A DNA stretch of 17,674 nt from an uncultured Porphyromonadaceae bacterium (GCA_947176615.1 CAMWRO010000026.1:1-17674); one strand, 5' to 3'; shown: positions 1 through 8,646, counted from the first letter of the stretch. A program made the numbers and translations. The notes: generated from the sequence alone by a model not told the origin.

Positions 1-74
1 CCCCCGGCTATTCAAAGAATAATCCTTACGGATTAAATATTACTCGGGGCAAAACCCAGTTTTGCAACACCCTC
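1..74 (+). repeat. Partial direct repeat, copy 1 (right end of the 633-1006 unit)
   Basis: Positions 1-74 match 929-1002 at 71 of 74 positions without gaps; the differences are at 28, 56 and 58 of copy 1. Both copies begin with CCCCCGGCTATTCAAAGAAT and end with GTTTTGCAACACCCTC. In the second copy the block forms the right end of a unit with terminal inverted repeats, so copy 1 is probably the right end of another copy cut by the window edge. Confidence 0.85.
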
Positions 75-92
75 ATTAAGGTCTCGGGTGTG

Positions 93-128
93 GTGCCCCT
101 ACCCCTACCCCATGTGGGGCACATGGGG
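93..128. repeat. Two mutually exclusive GC-rich hairpins
   Basis: CCCCATGTG (108-116) pairs perfectly with CACATGGGG (120-128) around a 3-nt loop. Alternatively GTGCCCC (93-99) pairs with GGGGCAC (116-122). The two foldings share bases and cannot coexist. No gene lies close enough to make this an obvious attenuator, so any function is unknown. Confidence 0.55.
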
Positions 129-140
129 ATAAGCGAGGGT

Positions 141-164
141 GCATCCCGTCGGGATGCTTGTTTT
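141..164 (+). terminator. Terminator-like hairpin
   Basis: GCATCCC (141-147) and GGGATGC (151-157) form a perfect 7-bp stem around a 3-nt loop, followed by a T-rich run (TTGTTTT, 158-164). It could end a transcript entering from the left of the window. It may equally be just another hairpin of the repeat island. Confidence 0.4.
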
Positions 165-270
165 CCCATCGTGTCGCCGGGATATGCTACAATGTCACTG
201 ACTTAACGGTATAATTGCATGGATAAATCGGTCACCACACCCTCTGTGGGTCACAACGTCGCTAACAGGT

Positions 271-538
271 GCGGCATCGCCGCCGATTGCGCGGTGTAGC
301 CGCGCCTTAACGTTAGGCCCATGCAAGCGCGCCTTTAGGTGCGCGCAGCGTGGGTTTTCTACGTTTTCTGTCCCGAATCGGCTGCATCGTAGCCGGTCAT
401 TCCCCGTCAAGACCGGCAGCTATGCCGCCGTATAATCAGATTTGCGCTATTGACCACACGCTGCCCGCACCTAAAGGCGCGGTTGCATGTGGCTAACGTT
501 GACACGCGGCCATGCCGCGTAATCGGCGGCTCTGCCGC
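271..538. repeat. 268-bp imperfect palindrome
   Basis: Arm 271-352 aligns without gaps to the reverse complement of 457-538, with 69 of 82 positions matching. The symmetry axis (coordinate sum 809) continues to an apical stem, 379-398 with 411-430, matching 16 of 20 around a 12-nt loop. The 26 nt between the two stems on each side do not pair. Outside the arms, 191-207 resembles the reverse complement of 549-565, offset by about 53 nt. As single strand or RNA this would fold into one long hairpin. Confidence 0.8.
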
Positions 539-580
539 TGACTATAGCGTTAAGTTAGTGGCATTGGGATATGCTATGGG

Positions 581-610
581 GCTACACCGCGCTACCGGCG
601 GCGATGCCGC
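581..610 (-). repeat. Third copy of the 30-nt palindrome-arm segment
   Basis: The reverse complement of 581-610 matches 271-300 at 28 of 30 positions, which is closer than the match of 271-300 to its own palindrome partner (509-538). The segment is therefore present three times within 340 bp, once on the plus strand and twice on the minus strand. Confidence 0.75.
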
Positions 611-753
611 AGTGTTTCACCCCACTATTCAAGATAGAGGGTGTTGCAAAACTCGATAATTGTATCGAAATGTTTAGCCGACAAGCCTACATTTTGAGGT
701 AGATATTGCGGCGGAATCGGTGTCGGAAAGCAGAGGCTTAATGTGGCGCAATA

Positions 754-771
754 GCAATCTGACAAGATTGC
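754..771. repeat. Small perfect hairpin
   Basis: GCAATCT (754-760) and AGATTGC (765-771) form a 7-bp stem around the loop GACA, inside the inverted-repeat unit. Confidence 0.5.
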
Positions 772-783
772 GTCCTTGAATAG

Positions 784-810
784 CCGTAGGTTGCCTTGCG
801 CAACCTACGG
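784..810. repeat. Perfect 11-bp hairpin
   Basis: CCGTAGGTTGC (784-794) is exactly complementary to GCAACCTACGG (800-810), with a 5-nt loop. No T-tract follows, so it is not a typical intrinsic terminator. It is the second of four stems in the 633-1006 unit. Confidence 0.6.
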
Positions 811-826
811 TTGGTTAACGAATTAC

Positions 827-890
827 AAATAAAATCTGTAAAGATTTTTCAGGATGCGACGTTATTGAAAAATCTTTACAGATTTTATTT
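827..890. repeat. Perfect 24-bp hairpin
   Basis: Positions 827-850 are exactly complementary to 867-890, with a 16-nt loop (851-866). The stem is AT-rich and each arm contains AAATCTGTAAAGATTT-like sequence. No long T-run follows. Exact pairing over 24 bp with no compensatory differences suggests recent origin or strong constraint. Confidence 0.75.
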
Positions 891-907
891 AATTAGATGA
901 CATGTTT

Positions 908-935
908 CCGGGGGTTGCGAAACCGCAACCCCCGG
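908..935. repeat. Perfect 12-bp GC-rich hairpin
   Basis: CCGGGGGTTGCG (908-919) pairs with CGCAACCCCCGG (924-935) around an AAAC loop. Its right arm is the start of the repeat block whose other copy begins at position 1, so the left arm of that copy presumably lies just outside the window. Confidence 0.65.
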
Positions 936-1082
936 CTATTCAAAGAATAATCCTTGCGGATTAAATATTACTCGGGGCAAAACTCTGTTTTGCAACACCC
1001 TCTATCACGGAATTACAAATCCGTGTAATTTCTACAGATTTTCAAGAAAATTGCAATCGCGCTCACTTTTATTAACAAACTA

Positions 1083-1115
1083 TTGCTATTTCATGAAAAG
1101 TTTCACTATCTTTGC
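1083..1115 (+). promoter_or_regulatory. Bacteroidetes-type promoter for the 1135 gene
   Basis: TATCTTTGC at 1107-1115 fits the TAnnTTTGY -7 element exactly. TTG at 1083-1085, 21 nt upstream, is a plausible -33 element. The start codon at 1135 lies 19 nt beyond the box, giving a short leader. Confidence 0.65.
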
Positions 1116-1134
1116 GAAAAACGAATAATTCATT

Positions 1135-1806
1135 ATGCTGCGGGCGATTATTATATGGATGTTTTTATTGCTAACCACGGCGGTCTCGGCCCGGGAGGCG
1201 GGGATCGACATGATGGTTGACTCCGTGGCTGAGGGTGCGATTTCGGAAAAGTATCGATGGAGAATACCCGATGAAAAACGGCGGTTTACGGCGAGCTTGA
1301 GCGGGACATTTCTTTTCGGGAACCGGGACAGCGTTACGATAATGATTGGCGGGTCTTATTTCCATCCGCTCAACAACTGGGTTGGCATCGGAGGCTCGGC
1401 AGGAATTGTAAATTATCGTTTTGACTATGATTACTGCACAAAGCACAAAAATAAGGTTATGCCCTACATCGCTCCGTCGGTTGCGTTTTGGACTGATTAT
1501 GCACTGCAAAACAGCTGGATAATGGTTACCCCGACCGCCGAAGTGGGAGTGATGCTCCATGTCCCCTTCACCGCCCTTGCTCCGGAAATCGGCAATTCAC
1601 AGATATGCCATCCCTACAGGACTATACCGGTATCATTTATGATGAAAGCGGGCGTGATGTTGATGACATTACCCATTCTGTTTCCTATACAGATAGGGTA
1701 TTGCCTGAGTTCACTCGATACCTACCGGCAATATGACCCGGTAACCGGACGTTTTCACAGGAAACTACAACACGGTATTTATGTGGGAATCAGATATGAC
1801 TTCTAA
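1135..1806 (+). CDS. Unidentified outer-membrane beta-barrel-like protein
   Basis: The 223-residue product starts with a typical signal peptide: basic residue, hydrophobic stretch 4-17, probable cleavage after VSA near residue 19. After a charged linker (about 20-50), the mature part has many short alternating hydrophobic/polar strands rich in Gly and aromatic residues. It ends in YDF, a C-terminal aromatic typical of proteins assembled by the BAM complex. This suggests a small outer-membrane barrel of perhaps eight strands, but I do not recognise a family. The start follows a canonical promoter by 19 nt. A lipoprotein gene begins 15 nt after the stop, so the two probably form an operon and may work together at the outer membrane. 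The gene looks less GC-rich than the efflux genes downstream, which may mean different ancestry. Confidence 0.75.
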   Translation: MLRAIIIWMFLLLTTAVSAREAGIDMMVDSVAEGAISEKYRWRIPDEKRRFTASLSGTFLFGNRDSVTIMIGGSYFHPLNNWVGIGGSAGIVNYRFDYDYCTKHKNKVMPYIAPSVAFWTDYALQNSWIMVTPTAEVGVMLHVPFTALAPEIGNSQICHPYRTIPVSFMMKAGVMLMTLPILFPIQIGYCLSSLDTYRQYDPVTGRFHRKLQHGIYVGIRYDF

Positions 1807-1821
1807 TCTACTTGTATTTTT

Positions 1822-2532
1822 ATGAAAAGACTGCTTTATGCAATTGTGGCGGCGGGGTTGACGGCGGTGACGGGATGTCACACTGCCAAGGTGAACCCGA
1901 TGAACTTTGACCCGAGCGAATGCACGATTCTGTACCCCAACGACGGGTGGAGCATCGCCGATTATGTCAGGACCGACGGCTATTATACCAATGCCGCCGA
2001 TACCTGCCAAGAGTTTTCGATACTGTATTTCAACAAGTATAACGATGTCGCCGTGGGCACCTTCAAGGTAGGCGAGACAAGCGACCTCGGCGGATCCTCA
2101 GTCTTTAGTCTCGGTGTCGGGTTTTCCGGAGTGCCTATACTTATACCCTTGTTTTTCTCTTCTCACTCCAAACCGAATAAGTATGCCTCGGTGGAGCGGG
2201 GAAAATGTATCAACCTCGACTACGGTCTCACGACTGTCAAAGGGGACACCATCGTGTGTGAGGTCTACGACTGGTCGGGAACCAACTACGGACAGTATGA
2301 CTTTCACCGCTACAATTTCAAGATTGTGAACCGCGACACGCTCATCGCCCTCGACATTCCGGCCGACAGTCTTGGGAGCCATATCGTGCATTTTTCCAAA
2401 GCGAAGACCCGCCCGTCGGTACCCGGATCAATGCGCGGAGTCGGATGGCTGTGGGCCGACCAAGAGTCCCTTGACAGATGGGTCAAGGACAACCGGTGGA
2501 GGACCAAAAATATGTGGAAACTTGATGACTGA
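1822..2532 (+). CDS. Unidentified lipoprotein
   Basis: The 236-residue product has a lipoprotein signal: MKRLLY, a hydrophobic core, then lipobox VTGC with the acylated cysteine at residue 19. The residues after the cysteine (HTAKVN) lack the acidic cluster that marks surface-exported lipoproteins in Bacteroidetes, so the protein may face the periplasm; this is inference. The mature part is mixed alpha/beta in appearance, with many Asp, Tyr and Trp residues. A Gly/Phe/Pro-rich hydrophobic patch at about residues 89-113 (GGSSVF to LFFSS) could be a membrane-associated loop. No enzymatic motif or known family was recognised. It probably shares the promoter upstream of 1135. No strong terminator is visible after it, only a 4-bp stem at 2533-2545. 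Confidence 0.75.
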   Translation: MKRLLYAIVAAGLTAVTGCHTAKVNPMNFDPSECTILYPNDGWSIADYVRTDGYYTNAADTCQEFSILYFNKYNDVAVGTFKVGETSDLGGSSVFSLGVGFSGVPILIPLFFSSHSKPNKYASVERGKCINLDYGLTTVKGDTIVCEVYDWSGTNYGQYDFHRYNFKIVNRDTLIALDIPADSLGSHIVHFSKAKTRPSVPGSMRGVGWLWADQESLDRWVKDNRWRTKNMWKLDD

Positions 2533-2591
2533 CCCGTAGCGCGGGGAAGAGGCTGTCTGTTGTCAGATTCATGCCGTTGGTTTACACTTGC

Positions 2592-2623
2592 TTTGATGAG
2601 TTGCTGATATATTGTACCTTTGC
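2592..2623 (+). promoter_or_regulatory. Consensus promoter of the RND efflux operon
   Basis: TTTG (2592-2595), 19 nt, then TACCTTTGC (2615-2623) is a near-perfect Bacteroidetes housekeeping promoter. Transcription would start near 2630, giving a leader of about 70 nt before the adaptor gene. No obvious operator palindrome overlaps it, and no regulator gene is adjacent. Confidence 0.75.
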
Positions 2624-2698
2624 AAAACAATTTATAGCGCGCTGGCGTTGTCATTTTATATTCATAGGTTCAATTTCATCACGCAATAATATCAAGTC

Positions 2699-3943
2699 AT
2701 GAATGTCAGGCATTACAGCAAGTCTTTAGGAGCCAAAGTGTCAGGTACATACAGCACTATCAAGGGCAAGACTCCCCACAGCAAAAAGACATGGATAATA
2801 GTTGTCGCCGCCATCGCAGTCGCGGCGGCCGCCCTTTATTTTATCCTGCGCCCCAAGCCTCAGCCGGCGGTTCTGCCGACTGTCGAGGTGGAGGCGGTAG
2901 AGACTGAGAATGTCAACATCTACGGCGAATATGTGGGGCGCATCCGCGCCCAGCAGTTTGTCGAGGTACGCGCCCGCGTCGAGGGGTATCTTGAAAGCAT
3001 GCTTTTCAAGGAGGGTTCCTATATCGAGAAGGGACAGACGCTCTTTGTAATCGACCCGAAACTCTATAAAGCCCACGTCGACAAGGCCCGCGCCAACTTG
3101 AACAAGGCGCGCGCCCAAGCCCTGAAAGCCGAGCGCGACCTTGCCCGCATCAAGCCCCTCTATGAGCAGAACGCGGCATCCCAGCTCGACCTCGACAACG
3201 CGACAGCCGCCTACGAGACCGCAAAGGCCGAGGTGGTCGTGTGTGAGGCTGACCTGACACAGGCGCAGCTGACGCTCGGCTACACCCGCGTGACCTCCCC
3301 CATCTCGGGATATATCTCGGAACGCTCGGCCGACATCGGGACACTCGTCGGCCCTTCGGGAGGGAAATCGCTTCTCGCCACTGTCGTAAAGAGCGACACC
3401 GTCAGGGTTGATTTCTCCATGACCGCGCTCGACTATCTGCGCAGTAAAGACCGCAACGTGAACCTCGGCGGGCAGGATTCGACCCACAAGACCAACGCCT
3501 ACGTCACCATCACGCTTGCCGACGGGTCAGTCTACCCCCACCGCGGGCTTGTGGATTTCGCCGATCCTCAGGTTGACTCCAAGACGGGAACATTCTCGGT
3601 GCGTGCCGAGATGCCTAACCCCGACCACGCGCTGCTCCCGGGCGAGTTCACCAAGGTAAAGGTGCTGCTCGACGTGAGGGAACAGGCCGTCGAGGTGCCT
3701 GACAAAGCACTTGTAATCGAGAAAGGAGGAACATATATCTATGTCGTGCGCCCTGACAGCATCGTCGAGAAACGATTTATCGAAACCGGGCCCGAGATAG
3801 GAAATTCAACCATCGTGGAGCGCGGCCTTGCCAAGGGTGAGTACATAGTTGTCGAAGGATACCACAAACTGACCCACGGAATGAAGGTCAACCCCGTAGC
3901 GGCCGTGAGACCCGGTAACGAAACAGAAGGAAAGGAGGAGTGA
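2699..3943 (+). CDS. RND efflux periplasmic adaptor (membrane fusion protein, AcrA/MexA type)
   Basis: The adaptor links an inner-membrane RND pump to an outer-membrane channel in the periplasm. In the 414-residue product, residues 31-50 are a single hydrophobic anchor (TWIIVVAAIAVAAAALYFIL). A first lipoyl half (about 85-120, including VEVRARVEGYLESMLFKEGS) precedes a helical hairpin (about 121-192, rich in Ala, Lys and Glu). The second lipoyl half follows (about 193-228, TLGYTRVTSPISGYI), then the beta-barrel and membrane-proximal domains to about 400. Unlike Proteobacterial AcrA, there is no lipobox; a 30-residue basic segment precedes the anchor. A GTG at 2738 preceded by AGGAGC is an alternative start that would shorten this tail. 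The pump gene starts 4 nt after the stop. Family assignment is firm; substrate is unknown. Confidence 0.93.
   Translation: MNVRHYSKSLGAKVSGTYSTIKGKTPHSKKTWIIVVAAIAVAAAALYFILRPKPQPAVLPTVEVEAVETENVNIYGEYVGRIRAQQFVEVRARVEGYLESMLFKEGSYIEKGQTLFVIDPKLYKAHVDKARANLNKARAQALKAERDLARIKPLYEQNAASQLDLDNATAAYETAKAEVVVCEADLTQAQLTLGYTRVTSPISGYISERSADIGTLVGPSGGKSLLATVVKSDTVRVDFSMTALDYLRSKDRNVNLGGQDSTHKTNAYVTITLADGSVYPHRGLVDFADPQVDSKTGTFSVRAEMPNPDHALLPGEFTKVKVLLDVREQAVEVPDKALVIEKGGTYIYVVRPDSIVEKRFIETGPEIGNSTIVERGLAKGEYIVVEGYHKLTHGMKVNPVAAVRPGNETEGKEE
3931..3940 (+). promoter_or_regulatory. Strong Shine-Dalgarno for the RND pump gene
   Basis: AAAGGAGGAG sits 7 nt before the ATG at 3948, overlapping the end of the adaptor gene. 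Strong purine-rich sites are uncommon in Bacteroidetes, so this fixes the pump start and suggests efficient translational coupling. Confidence 0.6.
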
Positions 3944-3947
3944 GCCG

Positions 3948-6900
3948 ATGAAACGCAACTTTTTCCTTGAACACCCGGTATTCTCGATCGTAATCTCGAT
4001 TGTGATTTTCATTGTCGGTGTAATCGGCCTGACACTGCTGCCGGTCGACCAGTACCCGCAGATTGTGCCGCCGGTGGTCAAAATCACCGCCTCCTACCCC
4101 GGAGCCGACGCGCAGACGGTCACACAGGCTGTCGCCACCCCCATCGAGCAGGAGCTGAACGGCACACCGGGTATGATTTACATGTCATCATCAAGCTCCA
4201 ACTCGGGAGGATTCACCGCGCTCGTGACATTTGACATCGACACCGACCCCGAGCTTGCCGCCGTCGACATTCAGAACCGCGTCAAGAAAGCCGAGGCGCG
4301 CCTCCCTGCCGAGGTGGTGCAAAACGGCATCTCGGTGTCAAAGGAGACCGCGAGCCGGTTGATGACGATAACGATACAATCTGACGACCCGAAATTTGAC
4401 GAAATCTATCTGAGCAACTATACCACGCTCAACATCCTCGACCCGCTGCGGCGCATCCCCGGAGTGGGAAGCATCAGCAACGTCGGAGGACGGTACTATG
4501 CCATGCAGATATGGGTCGCCCCCGACAAGCTCGCCGACCTCGGACTGACCGTCAAGGATATTCAGGACGCGCTGAAAGACCAGAACCGCGAGAGCGCGGC
4601 AGGCGCGCTTGGACAGGCCCCGGCAACCGACATCGACATCACCATGCCCATCATCGCGCGGGGCCGACTGTCGTCGGTAGCCGAGTTTGAGGACATCGTG
4701 ATACGCGCAGGAGCCAACGGGTCGCTCATCCGCCTGAAAGATGTGGCGCGGGTGTCGCTCGAAGCGTCGAGCTACTCGACCGAAAGCGGCATCAACGGCG
4801 GAAACGCCGCCGTGCTCAACATCAACATGCTCCCCGGCTCCAACGCGATGGAGGTGGCCGAGGCTGTCAAGAAAGAGATGGAGACGATTTCCAAGAATTT
4901 TCCCGAGGGAATCTCCTACGACATCCCGTTTGACATGACGACTTATATCTCGGAGTCAATCCACCATGTCTACCGCACCTTCTTCGAAGCACTCGTGCTC
5001 GTCATCCTCGTGGTGTTCCTGTCACTGCAAAACTGGCGGTCGACACTGATTCCGGTGATCGCCGTGCCCATCTCGCTTGTCGGGACATTCGGTATCATGC
5101 TCATTTTCGGGTTCTCGCTCAATATGCTGACACTCTTGGGTCTCATCCTCGCCATCGGCATCGTGGTCGACGACGCCATCGTCGTGGTCGAGAACGTGGA
5201 CCGCATCATGAACACCGAGCATGTGTCGCCCTACGAGGCCACGGCCCGCGCCATGAGCAACCTCGGGAGCGCGCTGATAGCGATGTCGCTCGTGCTGTGT
5301 GCCGTCTTTGTCCCGGTGAGCTTTCTCCCGGGCATCACGGGGCAGCTCTACCGGCAGTTCACGATTACAATCGCCGTGTCGGTCATCATCTCCACCATCG
5401 TCGCGCTTACACTGTCGCCGGTGATGTGTGCCAAGATTCTGAAACCCGCCTCGGGACGCAAGAAAGCGCGCGTGTTCCGCCTCATCAACATGTGGCTCGG
5501 ACGCGGCAACCGTTTCTACGGCCGCTCGATACAGCGCGCCATCTCCCATCCGCGCCGCATGTATGCCGCCTTCGGACTGGCCCTCGTCTTTATATGGCTG
5601 ATGAACTCGCTGATGCCGCGCAGCTTCATGTCGCAGGAAGACCAAGGATATTTCACCGTAGAGCTTGAACTTCCCGAGGGTGCCACCATCGAGCGCAGCC
5701 GCGAGGTTACGGAGCGGGCCATGGCCTACCTGACCGAAGACCCCGACGTGGAATATGTGCTGAACGTCACCGGCTCGTCGCCGCGAGTTGGCACCAATCC
5801 GGCCCACGCGCAACTGACCGTAATCCTCAAACCGTGGAACGAGCGCGAGACACAGGACATCAACGAGATACGCGACCGAGTGCGCACCCATCTCGCCACC
5901 TACCCCGAGAGCAACGTCTATATCTTCACCCCGTCGATTATCCCGGGTCTGGGAACTTCGGGCGGATTTGAGATGGTTCTCGAAGCCCGCGGCGACGCGA
6001 CCTATACCGACCTTCAGCAGGCGGTCGACACGCTGAAAAAATATGCCGCGTCGGCACCGGCCGTCGCCGGACTGTCAACCTCGATGCAGGCCGACATCCC
6101 TCAACTCTATTTTGACGTTGACCGCGACCGGGCCAAGATGCAGGGAATCCCCGTCAGCGACATCTTTTCGACCATGAAAGCCTTTACCGGGTCGATTTAT
6201 GTCAACGACTTCAACATGTTCAACCGCATCTACCGCGTCTATATTCAGGCCGAGGCCCCCTACCGCTCCAGCCGCGACAACCTCAATCTGTTCTTTGTGC
6301 GCGGGGCGGGCAACACGATGATTCCGATTTCGGCCCTCGGCACCTCGCGCTACACGACCGGGCCGGGCACCATATCGAGGTTCAACATGTTCAATGCCGC
6401 CACGGTATCGGGCGAGGCCGCCCACGGCTACAGCACCGGACAGGCTATGGACCAGCTTGAGGAAATCGTGAGGACACGCCTCCCCGAGAACATCGGAGTG
6501 GAATGGAGCGGCCTCTCCTATCAGCAGAAACACGAGACCGGCAACACCGCTATGGTTCTCGGACTTGCGTTTCTCTTTGTGTTCCTGTTCCTCGCCGCCC
6601 AGTATGAGAGCTGGACCGTCCCCTTGGCCGTCATCCTGTCGCTGCCGGTAGCGGGAGTGGGCGCATATCTCGGAATATGGCTATGCGGACTTGAAAACAA
6701 TATCTACTTCCAGATAGGACTCGTGATGCTCGTGGGCCTCGTGGCTAAAAACGCCATCCTCATCGTCGAGTTTGCCAAGGAGGAGGTCGACAAGGGAGTC
6801 GACGCGGTTCACGCCGCGCTGACAGCCGCCCGGTTGAGATTCCGCCCCATCGTGATGACCTCGCTCGCATTCATGCTCGGACTCATTCCGCTGCTCATCG

Positions 6901-7040
6901 CATCGGGTCCCGGCTCGGCGGCACGACGCGACATCGGCACCGGCGTGTTCTTCGGAATGCTCGTCGCCATCACCGTAGGCATTATCTTCGTGCCATTCTT
7001 TTTTGTAATGATTGAAAAACTGACCGGAAAGAAAAAATGA
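3948..7040 (+). CDS. RND multidrug efflux pump, HAE1 family (AcrB/MexB type)
   Basis: This is the inner-membrane, proton-driven pump of a tripartite exporter. The 1030-residue length matches AcrB. The N-terminus (MKRNFFLEHPVFSIVISIVI) is the usual TM1. The proton-relay residues are all present: D408 and D409 in TM4 (GIVVDDAIVVVEN), K934 in TM10 (GLVAKNAILIVEFAKE) and R966 at TM11 (LRFRPIVMTSLAF). Other family signatures include the first porter loop (DQYPQIVPPVVKITASYPGA), the end of porter domain PC2 with YESWTVPLAVILSLPVAGVGA, and the C-terminal GTGVFFGM. Two large periplasmic loops (about 30-335 and 560-865) are the porter/docking regions. The gene follows the adaptor by 4 nt and overlaps the outer-membrane factor by 4 nt (ATGA). 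It appears intact and functional. Substrates, probably hydrophobic drugs, bile salts or dyes, cannot be read from sequence. Confidence 0.96.
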   Translation: MKRNFFLEHPVFSIVISIVIFIVGVIGLTLLPVDQYPQIVPPVVKITASYPGADAQTVTQAVATPIEQELNGTPGMIYMSSSSSNSGGFTALVTFDIDTDPELAAVDIQNRVKKAEARLPAEVVQNGISVSKETASRLMTITIQSDDPKFDEIYLSNYTTLNILDPLRRIPGVGSISNVGGRYYAMQIWVAPDKLADLGLTVKDIQDALKDQNRESAAGALGQAPATDIDITMPIIARGRLSSVAEFEDIVIRAGANGSLIRLKDVARVSLEASSYSTESGINGGNAAVLNINMLPGSNAMEVAEAVKKEMETISKNFPEGISYDIPFDMTTYISESIHHVYRTFFEALVLVILVVFLSLQNWRSTLIPVIAVPISLVGTFGIMLIFGFSLNMLTLLGLILAIGIVVDDAIVVVENVDRIMNTEHVSPYEATARAMSNLGSALIAMSLVLCAVFVPVSFLPGITGQLYRQFTITIAVSVIISTIVALTLSPVMCAKILKPASGRKKARVFRLINMWLGRGNRFYGRSIQRAISHPRRMYAAFGLALVFIWLMNSLMPRSFMSQEDQGYFTVELELPEGATIERSREVTERAMAYLTEDPDVEYVLNVTGSSPRVGTNPAHAQLTVILKPWNERETQDINEIRDRVRTHLATYPESNVYIFTPSIIPGLGTSGGFEMVLEARGDATYTDLQQAVDTLKKYAASAPAVAGLSTSMQADIPQLYFDVDRDRAKMQGIPVSDIFSTMKAFTGSIYVNDFNMFNRIYRVYIQAEAPYRSSRDNLNLFFVRGAGNTMIPISALGTSRYTTGPGTISRFNMFNAATVSGEAAHGYSTGQAMDQLEEIVRTRLPENIGVEWSGLSYQQKHETGNTAMVLGLAFLFVFLFLAAQYESWTVPLAVILSLPVAGVGAYLGIWLCGLENNIYFQIGLVMLVGLVAKNAILIVEFAKEEVDKGVDAVHAALTAARLRFRPIVMTSLAFMLGLIPLLIASGPGSAARRDIGTGVFFGMLVAITVGIIFVPFFFVMIEKLTGKKK

Positions 7041-8428
7041 AACATATATTTGCCACAATATCAGCCATCCTGCTGCTGACCGCATGCTCGGGAACGCGCA
7101 ACCTTGCCACGCCTGATGTAGATATGCCGTCGGCCTACCAGCCGGGCGAACCGACCGACTCAGCCACTATCGCCGACATGGACTGGTGGAGTTTCTATGC
7201 CGACTCGACCCTCTACCACATCATCAGCCACACCCTCGAAAACAACCGCGACATCCTCAAGGCAGCCGCGCGCGTCGAGGAGCTGAGACAGATGTACGGC
7301 ATTGAGAAAGTCAACATGCTCCCTGACATCGGCGGCCTCGTAGGCACCAGCTACGAGACCAACAATTACGGGGGACACGGAGTGTCCAAGGACCCGGAAT
7401 ATGACCTCAAATTCTCGCTCAACTGGGAGATAAACCTGTGGGGCGCGATGACATGGGCACGTCGACAGAGCGCGGCCAACTATCTCGCCTCGGTCGAAGA
7501 CCTGCGCGCCATGAGGATGACCCTTATCGCCGAAGTCGCAGGAGCCTATTTCCGTCTTCTCGCACTCGACAACGAGCTTGCCATCGTCAGACAGACACTC
7601 GTCACACGCAGCGAGGCTCTCGAACAGGCCCGCATCCGTTTCGAGGGCGGACTGACATCCGAGACCGTCTACCAGCAGGCCAAGGTGGAATACTCGTCGA
7701 CAGCATCACTCGTCCCCAACCTTGAACGCCAGATTACCCTCGCCCGAAACGCCATCACGCTGCTGATGGGGGAATATCCGCGCGAATATCTTGAACGCGG
7801 AAAACTGCTGCTCAACGTCACTCTCCCCGAGTCGCTCCCCGTCGGCGTGCCGTCACAACTGCTTGAACGCCGCCCCGACCTCCGCGCCGCCGAGCAACGC
7901 CTCGCCTCGGCAATGAGCAACGTCGGCCTCACCTATGCCAACCGCTTTCCCAACCTGCGCATCGGTTTTACAGCAGGATGGGAGAATGACGAACTGCCGT
8001 CATTCTTCAAATCACCGTTTACCTACGCCATCGGGACCATAACCGGGACCATCCTTGACTTCGGACGCAAAAAGAAAAAATACAAGGCATCGATAGCCGC
8101 CTACGAGCAGGCCCGCTACACCTATGAGCAGACCGTCCTCCAAGCCTTCACCGAGGTCAGCAACGCGATTACAACCTACCGCAGCGTTCACGAGGCCACG
8201 GCATTGAAAATCGACCTTCGGGATGCAGCGGGGAAATATGTGGAACTGGCCGACATCCAGTATCGCGCCGGAACGCTCAACTACATCGACGTTCTTGACG
8301 CGCAGCGACGCTACTTTGACGCGCAGATAGGCGTCAGCAACGCCCTTCGCGACGAATACCTCGCCCTCATCACCCTCTACAAATCGCTCGGTGGAGGCTG
8401 GTCCGAAACCACCGCCTACCGGCAGTGA
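7037..8428 (+). CDS. Outer-membrane efflux lipoprotein, NodT/OprM type
   Basis: This is the outer-membrane channel of the tripartite pump. The 463-residue product has a lipobox (LTAC, acylated Cys at residue 17). Two outer-membrane-efflux repeats follow, made of long helices and short barrel strands. The family motif LERRPDLRAAEQRLASAMSN lies at about 276-295, and the C-terminal half repeats the helical pattern (YVELADIQYRAGTLNYIDVLDAQRRYFDAQ). WWSFYADSTLYHIISHTLENN near the N-terminus is typical of NodT-family channels. The start codon overlaps the pump stop (ATGA), implying translational coupling. The gene is the last of the operon, and a strong hairpin terminator lies 74 nt after the stop. 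It appears complete. Confidence 0.94.
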   Translation: MKHIFATISAILLLTACSGTRNLATPDVDMPSAYQPGEPTDSATIADMDWWSFYADSTLYHIISHTLENNRDILKAAARVEELRQMYGIEKVNMLPDIGGLVGTSYETNNYGGHGVSKDPEYDLKFSLNWEINLWGAMTWARRQSAANYLASVEDLRAMRMTLIAEVAGAYFRLLALDNELAIVRQTLVTRSEALEQARIRFEGGLTSETVYQQAKVEYSSTASLVPNLERQITLARNAITLLMGEYPREYLERGKLLLNVTLPESLPVGVPSQLLERRPDLRAAEQRLASAMSNVGLTYANRFPNLRIGFTAGWENDELPSFFKSPFTYAIGTITGTILDFGRKKKKYKASIAAYEQARYTYEQTVLQAFTEVSNAITTYRSVHEATALKIDLRDAAGKYVELADIQYRAGTLNYIDVLDAQRRYFDAQIGVSNALRDEYLALITLYKSLGGGWSETTAYRQ

Positions 8429-8501
8429 CACCGCCATCGGCCACAAAAGCCAAAGAACAGAAACGACACAATACACTGCAACACAACCTTTTATCCTCTC
8501 C

Positions 8502-8544
8502 AAAATTAACATTTTGAACTTGTGTTCAAAATGTTAATTTTTTT
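8502..8544 (+). terminator. Intrinsic terminator of the RND operon
   Basis: An 18-bp perfect stem (8502-8519 with 8524-8541) encloses the loop TTGT and runs into seven T residues (8538-8544). The A-rich left arm means it could also act on the opposite strand. It separates the efflux operon from the susC promoter. Confidence 0.85.
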
Positions 8545-8607
8545 ATGATTCAACATCAGTGCTATTTTTATCAACATGGTTGGTGACAGTGTGACACGCG
8601 CAACCTC

Positions 8608-8616
8608 TAATTTTGC
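8608..8616 (+). promoter_or_regulatory. Probable promoter -7 element of susCD
   Basis: TAATTTTGC matches TAnnTTTGY. The nearest TTG upstream (8580-8582) is 25 nt away, longer than the usual spacing, so the -33 element is weak or absent. That would fit a promoter needing an activator such as a hybrid two-component system or ECF sigma factor, but neither gene is in the window. The leader to 8647 is about 25 nt. Confidence 0.5.
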
Positions 8617-8646
8617 GGATATTCACATTATCACACAATTTTGACC

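Larger units (their letters stand above)
633..1006. mobile_element. Candidate MITE-like unit with 20-bp terminal inverted repeats
   Basis: The left end GATAGAGGGTGTTGCAAAAC (633-652) is the exact reverse complement of 987-1006. The 374-bp interval encodes no recognisable transposase. Inside are perfect hairpins at 754-771, 784-810, 827-890 and 908-935. The right-end block recurs at 1-74, which supports a dispersed repeat. No clear target-site duplication is visible; a TA lies just outside the shorter 16-bp core on both sides, but it is also part of the 20-bp inverted repeat. No IS family can be assigned from sequence reading alone. Confidence 0.5.
1..1134. other. Gene-free, palindrome-rich intergenic island
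   Basis: No convincing coding sequence lies here. The short open frames (for example 195-410 minus and 450-659 plus) fall inside inverted repeats and encode low-complexity Arg/Ala/His/Gly-rich peptides without initiation signals. The stretch contains a partial repeat copy (1-74), alternative GC-rich hairpins (93-128), a terminator-like hairpin (141-164), a 268-bp imperfect palindrome (271-538) with a third related segment (581-610), a unit bounded by 20-bp inverted repeats (633-1006) containing four perfect hairpins, and finally the promoter of the next gene. The density of inverted repeats suggests non-autonomous mobile or repetitive DNA; that is inference. Confidence 0.75.
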